From Clostridiales bacterium (GTDB lineage Bacteria; Bacillota; Clostridia; Oscillospirales; CAG-272), in assembly GCA_022800625.1 (NCBI GenBank), contig JAAWQR010000013.1:1-53181 (forward strand): a DNA stretch of 53,181 nucleotides. The letters run 5' to 3'. This document shows, one piece after another, positions 47,544 to 53,181 of this stretch. A program made the position numbers and the translations under genes. Below the pieces are notes generated by a model. It was given only the letters and a program-made list of their open reading frames with translations, was not told the DNA's origin and made no database searches. How positions within the stretch are numbered: position 1 is the first letter of the stretch; every line of letters begins with the position of its first letter.

Positions 47544-47548
47544 AAATA

Positions 47549-47594
47549 AACTCTAAAACGCCTTATTTTGCAGGTGTTTTAGAGTTGTTTTCTA
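47549..47594 (+). terminator. Terminator of ssrA
   Basis: AACTCTAAAAC and GTTTTAGAGTT form an 11-bp stem with a further C/G extension, followed by GTTTTCT. The following stretch to 47770 holds no gene. Confidence 0.88.
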
Positions 47595-47772
47595 TCTAAG
47601 CCCTTTAAAATCCCTTATAATATTGTGTTTTTTCAAACACTATGCTATGATTCACTTCATAAATCAAATTAAATCTTTTTCTTGGATTCTCTTTTGCCCA
47701 AAGAAAACGCGCAAAACGTCAATAAGATTTGATGAAGGAAAGAATATATCTTATCGTGCCATAAAAGAAAAA

Positions 47773-47808
47773 ATCCCGCGCCATGTGTTAATCTAAGGCG
47801 CGGGATTG
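47773..47808 (-). terminator. Terminator of the XRE regulator
   Basis: AATCCCGCGCC and its exact complement form an 11-bp stem. TTTTTTC follows on the minus strand. Confidence 0.88.
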
Positions 47809-47820
47809 CTTTATCTGAAC

Positions 47821-48042
47821 TTATGGCTGAAGGACTTCAACCCCTTCAAGACATACGTTCGGATCGCCGAGATCGAGTTCGAGAGCTTTTGCAATCAATG
47901 AAACTGTCGACCATTTGGTGTCATACACATCAGTTTCTGCATTTTGAACCGATTTCAAGCTTATGTTTGCTTCGCCAGCCAAGTCCCATTGAGTTAAGCC
48001 CTTATAAACTCTCTTCATGCGAATCAATTCACCCAGAGTCAT
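47821..48042 (-). CDS. XRE-family helix-turn-helix regulator
   Basis: A 73-residue single-domain Cro/CI-type protein. The helix-turn-helix is LTQWDLAGEANISLKSVQNAE, followed by TVSLIAKALELDLGD. The ATG at 48042 sits 3-4 bases after a run of six G residues. It could be a small repressor for the phage region or a chromosomal regulator beside ssrA. It has a terminator and forms a short unit of its own, oriented like the phage cassettes. Confidence 0.75.
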   Translation of the reverse strand: MTLGELIRMKRVYKGLTQWDLAGEANISLKSVQNAETDVYDTKWSTVSLIAKALELDLGDPNVCLEGVEVLQP

Positions 48043-48219
48043 AATCCCCCCCTTCAGCATAATTAGAGCAGCATATACTACCCCTGATTATGTTATGAGA
48101 GTTTTTAATATTTGCCAACGACGGGCGTTACGGTTATGGTTAATTTTTCTTGTATAATTATGCTATGAAAAGTAAAGTTTACAGCAAAACAATTTAATAA
48201 TACGATATCTTGCAAAATA

Positions 48220-48253
48220 GGCAAAAACAAGGGCGTATAAGCTTGTTTTTGCC
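48220..48253. terminator. Terminator of the GNAT cassette
   Basis: GGCAAAAACAAG and its exact complement form a 12-bp stem with a 10-base loop. The T-tract is inside the stem arm. Confidence 0.65.
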
Positions 48254-48269
48254 TTACACCCTTATTATT

Positions 48270-48827
48270 TTACTCTATAAACTTTATGTATTGATTATGA
48301 TTGTCATCGTGTTGAAAAAATGAAAAATTATAATTTTCATAGAATTCTTTTACTTTTGCTTCGTTGTTGCATTCTATCAATGCGAACTTACATGGAATCA
48401 ATGCATCGATTTCTTTTATAACGTCAAAAACAGTATCGAGAATTTCATTTCCGGATATCTCTGATCGTATATAATTTCCATTCAAATATTCGACATGTTT
48501 TCCTAATTGACCTATCAAAACAAAATCCAATGTCTTTGATTTTTTATTGCCCGAAATTTTTCTAATTTTGCTGAGACTTATCTTATTCGGATTTGAAATC
48601 ATACTTTTAAACGACAATGTAAAATAAGCTTCAATTTTTATAAAGCCATTTCTGAAATCATCTTCATTTAAAATTAAGTAAACCTGACATAGCTTTCGAT
48701 TTATAAAGTCCTCAGCTTTATTGTGCAAAAAATTTTCGATGTCCTCATCTTGGACACATTTAAAAGAAAGAAGAGCTGCCTTTAATGCTCTGTCAAAATC
48801 AACATTATCGGCAGCTTTATTAAGCAA
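48270..48827 (-). CDS. GNAT-fold acetyltransferase, predicted toxin-like partner
   Basis: A 185-residue AT-rich gene product. The C-terminal half reads as a GNAT domain (SKTLDFVLIGQLGKHVEYL, then KEIDALIPCKFALIECNNEAKVKEFYENYNFSFF), with the end helix and strand of an N-acetyltransferase. The best start is a TTG at 48827, since the frame closes a short way upstream and no ATG is available. It overlaps or directly follows the 54-residue gene upstream. GNAT enzymes encoded beside a tiny upstream gene are often toxins that acetylate charged tRNA. The toxin role is inferred from this arrangement. Confidence 0.65.
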   Translation of the reverse strand: MLNKAADNVDFDRALKAALLSFKCVQDEDIENFLHNKAEDFINRKLCQVYLILNEDDFRNGFIKIEAYFTLSFKSMISNPNKISLSKIRKISGNKKSKTLDFVLIGQLGKHVEYLNGNYIRSEISGNEILDTVFDVIKEIDALIPCKFALIECNNEAKVKEFYENYNFSFFQHDDNHNQYIKFIE

Positions 48828-48832
48828 TTCAC

Positions 48833-48997
48833 TCAGCGAGGTGAGAACTGTTTTAATATCTCTCGCCCCTTACTTAAAGAAGTACCGTCTTTGGCAATAA
48901 TTGTCCTCTTGGGAACTTTTTCAACGGTTTTCAATAAGTTGTTAAATGCTTTTTTGTCTTTTACAACAAACTGTTTTGTGATTGACGTAGTTGCCAT
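48833..48997 (-). CDS. 54-residue antitoxin-like protein upstream of the GNAT gene
   Basis: The product begins MATTSITKQFVVKDKKAF and ends GREILKQFSPR. GGAGG is 9 bases before the ATG. The pattern 'T-S-I-T-K-x-F-V-V-K-D-K-x-A-F ... L-K-x-F-S' resembles small proteins found directly before GNAT genes in Firmicutes, which look like antitoxins. A consensus promoter lies 118 bases upstream. The stop overlaps the reading frame of the GNAT gene, so the two are translated together. Confidence 0.65.
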   Translation of the reverse strand: MATTSITKQFVVKDKKAFNNLLKTVEKVPKRTIIAKDGTSLSKGREILKQFSPR

Positions 48998-49114
48998 TAA
49001 CATATACCTCCATTTATTGCTTTCAAATTTATTCAGGATATAAGCGCATAAATAGAGATGACAACTTTAATGTGTCATCATGCTATAGAATACAATTTTA
49101 CATCCTTCATTGTC

Positions 49115-49143
49115 ATTATAACGGATTTTCGATATATTGTCAA
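49115..49143 (-). promoter_or_regulatory. Promoter of the GNAT cassette
   Basis: Perfect TTGACA (49143-49138), a 17-base spacer and TATAAT (49120-49115). It lies between an orphan lysin tail and the small gene. Confidence 0.85.
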
Positions 49144-49252
49144 TAACATTTTGAAAAGTTATAAAAAGTTTCAAAAAATGCTATTTTTGGATTATAAGCT
49201 TTTTCGTTACTGTATTAGTATATGCTTATATAGCAGATATATTTACAAATTC

Positions 49253-49345
49253 TCACCCAAACGTCCCCACCCTATCAAGAATCACAAGAATTCTCATCAT
49301 AAGTCTGCTTAGTTCAAGCGAATTCTTGTTGTTCCCTTTAAGTCA
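49253..49345 (-). repeat. Orphan copy of the lysin 3' end (copy 2)
   Basis: Translated on the minus strand this gives LKGNNKNSLELSRLMMRILV and ILDRVGTFG with a TGA stop. This is nearly the same as the last 30 residues of the amidase that ends at 51352 (KNSLELSRLMIRILVILDR then AGTFG). Homology begins abruptly near the GGLLKG codons. There is no start codon or upstream part of the gene. Confidence 0.9.
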
Positions 49346-49348
49346 GTT

Positions 49349-49391
49349 AAAGAAATAACCGCCATGTTGGGTGCAAAGCGGTTATTTCTTT
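49349..49391 (-). terminator. Terminator of the two-helix membrane protein cassette
   Basis: AAAGAAATAACCGC and its exact complement form a 14-bp stem. It abuts orphan lysin tail copy 2. Confidence 0.85.
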
Positions 49392-49395
49392 ATTC

Positions 49396-50115
49396 TTATA
49401 TATTTTCTTTTACAAATCGAATGATATCAGAATTTTTCTCCATTGCTGTGCCATCGTTTTCAAGTTCAACAATGCTCTTCCAATGATAAGTCCGTCCATC
49501 ACATTCAAAAGTATCTTTTTTCATATATTCAGGAAACTCATCAATTGTCGTTAAGAATAACTTATGACAATATACTTTCCTTCGATTATCTCTACCGGAT
49601 ACTTTTTCACTGATAATCTGTGAGATGTAATTTATTTTAATTTTAGAAATATCTACTTTTAGTTCTCTAAAAATGTGGTCTTTAATAAAACTTTCATTAT
49701 TGACGTTATCTTTATAATTAATAAATAATCTGCACTCCCACTTAGGATCATCATATAACAAAAAACGGTTTGGATATTTGTTAAATGAATCTCTGATTGC
49801 CACAATGGAATGATTATGCGTAATTTCATTAAGCGTATTAATATCTTTCAGTAAGTCTGCATAACTGTAGCTGTTTTTTATGCTGTTCCACACATCCAAG
49901 ACAGCTTTTACGGTAAAAATAACTCCAGCCAACATAAATGTTATTTTAAATACCAATCCCGGGATAATCCATATGTTATTATAAGAAGCGAAAACAACGC
50001 TTATTAAAAATGAACAAGCAGACAGGACACTGTCCCAAGTTACTTCTTTCCCGATAAATTTCTTTTTCTGCTCTAACAGAAGATTCAATTTTACATTATC
50101 AATTAATATTTTCAC
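49396..50115 (-). CDS. Two-helix membrane protein with soluble C-terminal domain
   Basis: A 239-residue AT-rich gene product of unknown family. Two hydrophobic helices lie at about residues 29-45 (VLSACSFLISVVFAS) and 50-75 (IIPGLVFKITFMLAGVIFTV). The soluble part (about 85-239) mixes helix and strand and ends with a compact stretch YHWKSIVELENDGTAMEKNSD that recalls a degenerate NUDIX-like or beta-rich fold. Two-helix proteins with a beta-rich sensor domain occur among anti-phage effectors, but no partner enzyme is present here. The role is therefore open. It has its own promoter and terminator and lies between two orphan lysin tails. Confidence 0.65.
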   Translation of the reverse strand: MKILIDNVKLNLLLEQKKKFIGKEVTWDSVLSACSFLISVVFASYNNIWIIPGLVFKITFMLAGVIFTVKAVLDVWNSIKNSYSYADLLKDINTLNEITHNHSIVAIRDSFNKYPNRFLLYDDPKWECRLFINYKDNVNNESFIKDHIFRELKVDISKIKINYISQIISEKVSGRDNRRKVYCHKLFLTTIDEFPEYMKKDTFECDGRTYHWKSIVELENDGTAMEKNSDIIRFVKENI

Positions 50116-50155
50116 TACTGTTTATATGCCTTTTCAATTTTCGGTTTATTAATTT

Positions 50156-50184
50156 ACTATAGCATAACTTTGTGAAATTTTCAA
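50156..50184 (-). promoter_or_regulatory. Promoter of the two-helix membrane protein cassette
   Basis: TTGAAA (50184-50179), a 17-base spacer and TATAGT (50161-50156). Confidence 0.7.
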
Positions 50185-50218
50185 CTGCGCTATGCAAAAT
50201 TGAACAAAAAAACAAACA

Positions 50219-50268
50219 TTACCCAAACGTCCCTGCCCTATCCAGCACCACAAGAATCCTCAAAGTGT
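50219..50268 (-). repeat. Orphan copy of the lysin 3' end (copy 3)
   Basis: The minus strand gives TLRILVVLDRAGTFG and a TAA stop, matching the last 13-14 residues of the amidase (RILVILDRAGTFG). It is shorter and more diverged than copy 2. Confidence 0.8.
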
Positions 50269-50310
50269 TACGGTGAAGGAAATATAATTACTATTTTTGC
50301 AATATAATAT

Positions 50311-50343
50311 AAAAAAGGTGTAAGGCTTGTTAAGCCTTACACC
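50311..50343 (-). terminator. Terminator of the Panacea cassette
   Basis: GGTGTAAGGCTT and its exact complement form a 12-bp stem with a 3-base loop, followed on the minus strand by six T residues. Confidence 0.92.
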
Positions 50344-50457
50344 CATGACGTCCAATCGGTTTGAGCATCGTCGAGTGGCTTGATTGATTCTGTCATATTC
50401 AATAAACGTCATCTATATTCTGTATTTTATTAGACAGTTAACCTTAGTTTCCATAAG

Positions 50458-50775
50458 TTATTTCTTTGAAACATTTGAGCCAAACATATAACCAAGTACT
50501 GTCATTGTAATTAGTTTGAATGTTTCAAAAGCGTTATCTACCAAATTATTTGATAAGCCAAAGGAAGATATAGTACAATCGGCAGCAACTAATACAATCA
50601 TTGCAAGCATCGAAGTATAAATAATATTTCTTCCTGTAAAATATCGAAATTTCGTTATTTCTTTATCAAGATTATCTTCTGCTCCCAATGTAGTATCCGG
50701 AGAGGATGAACCGAATGATTTATCTTCTTCGTCAATTATCTCTGGTATTTCACGATTTTGCTTCTGATCTATCAC
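50458..50775 (-). CDS. Small two-helix membrane protein, predicted toxin of a Panacea pair
   Basis: A 105-residue protein. The first 45 residues are acidic and disordered. Two membrane helices follow at about 50-70 (NIIYTSMLAMIVLVAADCTI) and 80-100 (FETFKLITMTVLGYMFGS). It overlaps the upstream Panacea-domain gene by 26 bases. Panacea antitoxins are known to pair with varied toxins, including small membrane proteins that depolarise the cell. The toxin role is inferred from this gene order and topology. Confidence 0.65.
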   Translation of the reverse strand: MIDQKQNREIPEIIDEEDKSFGSSSPDTTLGAEDNLDKEITKFRYFTGRNIIYTSMLAMIVLVAADCTISSFGLSNNLVDNAFETFKLITMTVLGYMFGSNVSKK

Positions 50776-51211
50776 CCTTTATATCCTCCAGTGTTAGTTT
50801 CTCCCTTCCGTCCATATAGGCTCGATACCAACCGGATTCCTTTTGATGTGTTATCTTAGATAATTCAATGCCATTCAACCTTTTATATTTTGCCCATGTT
50901 AAATCAATGCAATCTGCCAAAATGGGATTATTTATTTCATTTACCTTACGCGAATGTCCCATCGCATCTTTTGCATAGCATTGAATTGGATTAGATCTGA
51001 ATGAACGGAATTCTCCATATACAGACAGCACAACAGGACCATATTGCCAAACTTCAAAATCTTCACTAATCGGAAGCTGACCTGTTTTCTGCACATATGC
51101 TCGGCACACAAAATACAAGAGTTTTTGTAATTTCATTGGTGTGACATCAATTTTTTCTTTGAAACCGCGTTCCAAAATGTTATTACATAGACTTGTTGCC
51201 AATGCTTTCAT
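50750..51211 (-). CDS. Panacea-domain (DUF4065/SocA-like) protein, predicted antitoxin
   Basis: A 153-residue protein with the Panacea/GepA signature: VTPMKLQKLLYFVCRAYVQ, then PISEDFEVWQYGPVVLSVY and a late TWAKYKRLNGIELSKITHQK with SGWYRAY. This domain neutralises many unrelated toxins and also occurs in the SocA proteolysis adaptor. It is encoded directly upstream of, and overlaps, a small membrane protein gene, the usual antitoxin-toxin order. Both form the first cassette after the phage lysin. Confidence 0.85.
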   Translation of the reverse strand: MKALATSLCNNILERGFKEKIDVTPMKLQKLLYFVCRAYVQKTGQLPISEDFEVWQYGPVVLSVYGEFRSFRSNPIQCYAKDAMGHSRKVNEINNPILADCIDLTWAKYKRLNGIELSKITHQKESGWYRAYMDGREKLTLEDIKGDRSEAKS

Positions 51212-51225
51212 TCTACTCCCTCCAT

Positions 51226-51254
51226 TCTATTCATAGTATATTCTATCATAACAC
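51226..51254 (-). promoter_or_regulatory. Probable promoter of the Panacea cassette
   Basis: On the minus strand TTGATT is followed 17 bases later by TATACT, just before the GGAGGGAG ribosome site of the Panacea gene. Coordinates are good to a few bases. Confidence 0.6.
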
Positions 51255-51351
51255 AAAAATCAATACATTTACTGACAATTTTTCATTAAAAGAAATAATT
51301 TACAAATTTGCGCTATTCATGCCTGAGTCAATGCGGTTTAGTAATATTATA

Positions 51352-52206
51352 TCACCCAAACGTTCCAGCTCTATCAAGAATCACAAGGATCCTAATCATA
51401 AGCCTGCTTAGTTCAAGCGAATTCTTGTCGCCGCCTTTAAGCAGTCCCTTGTTCACAAGCTTCTTTATCGTAGGCTTCGCCCAGTTGGGGAGATTGCCGT
51501 CTATGTACGCCCACTTGACAGCTGCGTTATCGTATACGCCCATATCGTCATAATGGTCAAGCCTTTTCTTAAGATCGGCGTTTTCGCCCGACACTGTCCC
51601 GATCTTATCCTGCAGCCTCTTGTTCTCTTTTGCGAGATTTTCTACCTCCGCCTTCAGTGCAGCAAATTCTTTTTTCTCTGTATCTGTCATTGCTTCGCTT
51701 TCCTCCAATCGTTTGTTTACTTCATCCGCTATCCACGGAAATTTGCTTTCAAGATATTCTCCCGGACATGCAGTAGGAGCGAACCACTTGTGCATTGTGA
51801 GATTGCCCGACGCATCTCCTGTGAAGTTCAGACGTTCTATACCGTTGCGGCGGCATATATCAACACACAGGTCGACAAGCTTGCTCAGACACACGTCTGA
51901 GACGTGCCACACGCCGCCTGTTGAATCGTTTGATACTTCTATCGTCACAGCCTGAAAGTCATTCTCAGCGTTAGAGGAAGTCCATGCACGGTTACATTCC
52001 TCAACGTACATTCCGATTCGTCCGTCAAAACCTATTCCGTAGTTGGCACTTCCTTGACGGCTTGCGGGGGCGAATGTCGCCCCCATTCCTTCAACCGAAG
52101 CCACTCCCGCCGTATGATGTATTGTTATCTTGAGAATAGGTGTTAAGCCGCGCCGATTGTAGTTTGGAGATAATCGTATGTAATCTACAAGCGGACTGTT
52201 ACTCAT
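51352..52206 (-). CDS. Phage lysin, N-acetylmuramoyl-L-alanine amidase (amidase_2)
   Basis: A 284-residue endolysin. Residues 1-165 are the zinc amidase domain with ITIHHTAG, ECNRAWTSS, VTIEVSNDS and MHKWFAPTACPGEYL, giving the His-His-Cys zinc set. Residues 168-220 form a coiled coil (KKEFAALKAEVENLAKENKRL). The C-terminal 60 residues (VKWAYIDGNLPNWAKPTIKK to the end) make a small helical domain likely to bind the wall. It overlaps the holin gene by 8 bases. Base composition is close to the host, unlike the AT-rich genes downstream. Its last 50-90 bases recur twice downstream. Confidence 0.93.
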   Translation of the reverse strand: MSNSPLVDYIRLSPNYNRRGLTPILKITIHHTAGVASVEGMGATFAPASRQGSANYGIGFDGRIGMYVEECNRAWTSSNAENDFQAVTIEVSNDSTGGVWHVSDVCLSKLVDLCVDICRRNGIERLNFTGDASGNLTMHKWFAPTACPGEYLESKFPWIADEVNKRLEESEAMTDTEKKEFAALKAEVENLAKENKRLQDKIGTVSGENADLKKRLDHYDDMGVYDNAAVKWAYIDGNLPNWAKPTIKKLVNKGLLKGGDKNSLELSRLMIRILVILDRAGTFG

Positions 52207-52402
52207 TATCTTTCACCTCAGGAAGTCCCGCAACGCTTGTAAGGAGCGACAGAACAGCCGCAAGGACGGAAGCCGAACCAACCATAAGCCAGCTTACGTC
52301 TCCGAGAAATGCGCTTGTGCCTATCGTTGCAACAGCCGTCTGAGCTGCTGTCTTGATCGCTCTGATTCCTGCTGCCTTGATCCATACTTTTACATTTTTC
52401 AT
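52199..52402 (-). CDS. Phage holin, r1t-like
   Basis: A 67-residue protein with two hydrophobic segments, AAQTAVATIGTSAFLG and LMVGSASVLAAVLSLLTSVAG, separated by a DVSW turn, a basic start (KNVKVWIKAAGIRAIK) and an acidic end (PEVKDNE). This is the pattern of the lactococcal phage r1t holin family. It would open the membrane to let the amidase reach the wall. It lies directly before and overlaps the lysin gene. Confidence 0.85.
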   Translation of the reverse strand: MKNVKVWIKAAGIRAIKTAAQTAVATIGTSAFLGDVSWLMVGSASVLAAVLSLLTSVAGLPEVKDNE

Positions 52403-52650
52403 TTTGTTTTGTCCTCCAAATCTCTTATTCTGTGGTTTGCAACTTCAATTTTTTCCTCAAGCACGGGAATCTTCTGAGCAAATCCGTTATGCGCTCTTAC
52501 TTCCCTTGTAAGCTCTTCTATCTTTGTATCGGTTACTGCCTGAGATGTTTGAAGCTGATTTTGTATTTTGTTATTCGACGTCGCGTTGGATATTACCACG
52601 CCGATAAGTGTCAGTCCTCCCGTAATAAGAGCTACTATTATTTCAGTCAT
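52399..52650 (-). CDS. Small membrane-anchored coiled-coil phage protein (XhlA-like)
   Basis: An 83-residue protein with one N-terminal helix (IIVALITGGLTLIGVVIS) and a long coiled coil (QAVTDTKIEELTREV, VLEEKIEVANHRIRDLE). Such proteins sit in lysis modules next to holins, where they may help lysis (haemolysin XhlA-like) or act in tail attachment. The ATG at 52650 follows AGGAGG and overlaps the preceding stop as ATGA. It overlaps the holin start by 4 bases. Confidence 0.75.
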   Translation of the reverse strand: MTEIIVALITGGLTLIGVVISNATSNNKIQNQLQTSQAVTDTKIEELTREVRAHNGFAQKIPVLEEKIEVANHRIRDLEDKTK

Positions 52651-53181
52651 GCTTGTCCTCCTGCCAAATACGTAATTGATCCGCTCATTATCATATCGCC
52701 TGCACCCGGGCGTAAATAGCACGACGCAACATCTCCAGAAGTACCTTCAAGACTAACTCCCGTCGGATAAATGCGTGAATCTGTTCCGAGCTTCCAGCCT
52801 GAGAATGCCACATTAGGATCGCTTGAAAAAACATGGTAGCCTTCAAGCGTGCCGCCTCCGCTCCATATCCTGTCCGGCGCATAAGGAACTCCTGCGATCG
52901 TAAAATACATTCCTTCAAGCTGTGTTGTTGAAGACAGCCATTTTATGCTGAATGATACAGTTACCGTATCTCCGATTTTTGTAAACGTACCGACAGCCTC
53001 GACTCCGGAAGTAACTTTAACTACTGACGAAGAGTAATGTCTGTATATTTGCGGAGTCCAAGTTCCGGAAATATTATCTTTATTATCTATATAATCCTTA
53101 ACAGAGATACAGCTCTGGGCTTTTGAAACAAAGATAAAATCATCGCCCGACTGCGTACCCATAACATAAGTACCCGCTTCA
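52647..53181 (-). CDS. Phage tail-fibre or baseplate protein, 5' end beyond the window
   Basis: The frame stays open to the window edge (EAGTYVMGTQSG at the boundary), so the N-terminal part is missing. The visible 177 residues resemble the C-terminal receptor-binding domain of siphophage fibres: ISGTWTPQIYRHYSS, GTFTKIGDTVTVSFSIKW, FTIAGVPYAPDR and a Gly-rich end. It precedes the lysis genes, as tail genes usually do. Confidence 0.75.
   Translation of the reverse strand, partial: EAGTYVMGTQSGDDFIFVSKAQSCISVKDYIDNKDNISGTWTPQIYRHYSSSVVKVTSGVEAVGTFTKIGDTVTVSFSIKWLSSTTQLEGMYFTIAGVPYAPDRIWSGGGTLEGYHVFSSDPNVAFSGWKLGTDSRIYPTGVSLEGTSGDVASCYLRPGAGDMIMSGSITYLAGGQA

Noticed and set aside
47600..47770. 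Fourth orphan lysin tail or integrase remnant next to ssrA
   Set aside because: No codons of the lysin end or integrase motifs are found. Only AT-rich sequence with a weak inverted repeat is seen.
49058..49312. Plus-strand gene of 84 residues
   Set aside because: It runs through a promoter on the other strand and an orphan lysin tail, with no ribosome site.

Overview
The window looks like chromosome from an endospore-forming, low-to-mid GC member of the Clostridia (Oscillospirales-like), mostly uncultured-type content. The evidence is a spoVAC-spoVAD-spoVAE operon, a CIRCE/hrcA heat-shock operon, a type III glutamine synthetase, an archaeal-style split glutamate synthase, Gram-positive promoters (TTGACA-17-TATAAT) and purine-rich Shine-Dalgarno sites. 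I ran no searches, so family calls come from recognising motifs and lengths.

Layout. (1) 1-15.7 kb, plus strand, housekeeping: a small DUF6514-like gene, comEC, rpsF-ssb-rpsR, apgM, lepB, rbgA, rnhB, yraN, an M19 dipeptidase, thrC, a metallophosphoesterase, tig, clpP and clpX. (2) 15.7-20.5 kb, minus strand: asnB, pyrG and purF, followed by a 0.3-kb hairpin-rich element with inverted-repeat ends. (3) 20.8-32.4 kb, nitrogen assimilation: glnN and an amt-PII fusion gene on the minus strand, divergent from a five-gene glutamate synthase operon, then a type I glnA and an ANTAR antiterminator protein on the plus strand. The two divergent promoters each drive a short leader holding a hairpin with an A-A-A-G-G-C hexaloop that overlaps an intrinsic terminator. 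The likely circuit is that the ANTAR protein binds the hexaloop hairpin and releases transcription of the ammonium-assimilation genes. (4) 32.5-35.2 kb, accessory: a NERD/zinc-ribbon gene split by an in-frame TGA, a DtxR-type repressor and a MerR/TipAS regulator. (5) 35.3-41.4 kb: hrcA-grpE-dnaK-dnaJ-prmA behind CIRCE. (6) 41.4-47.5 kb: a frameshifted DUF4180 gene, an anchored surface protein, a YbaK-type deacylase, spoVA, a HPr-like protein without the active-site His, smpB and ssrA (tmRNA).

(7) 47.5-53.2 kb: the end of a prophage, apparently lodged at ssrA. Reading along the minus strand there is a tail-fibre-like protein (cut by the window edge), a small coiled-coil protein, a holin and an amidase lysin, then three small AT-rich gene cassettes and an XRE regulator before ssrA. 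Each cassette has its own promoter and terminator, and each is preceded by a copy of the last 50-90 bp of the lysin gene: the intact gene for the first, orphan tails for the other two. The cassettes encode a predicted Panacea-type toxin-antitoxin pair, a two-helix membrane protein of unknown role, and a small-protein/GNAT pair that resembles a toxin-antitoxin system. This repeated [lysin tail]-[promoter]-[cargo]-[terminator] arrangement is the most unusual thing in the window and suggests serial acquisition of cargo at the lysin 3' end.
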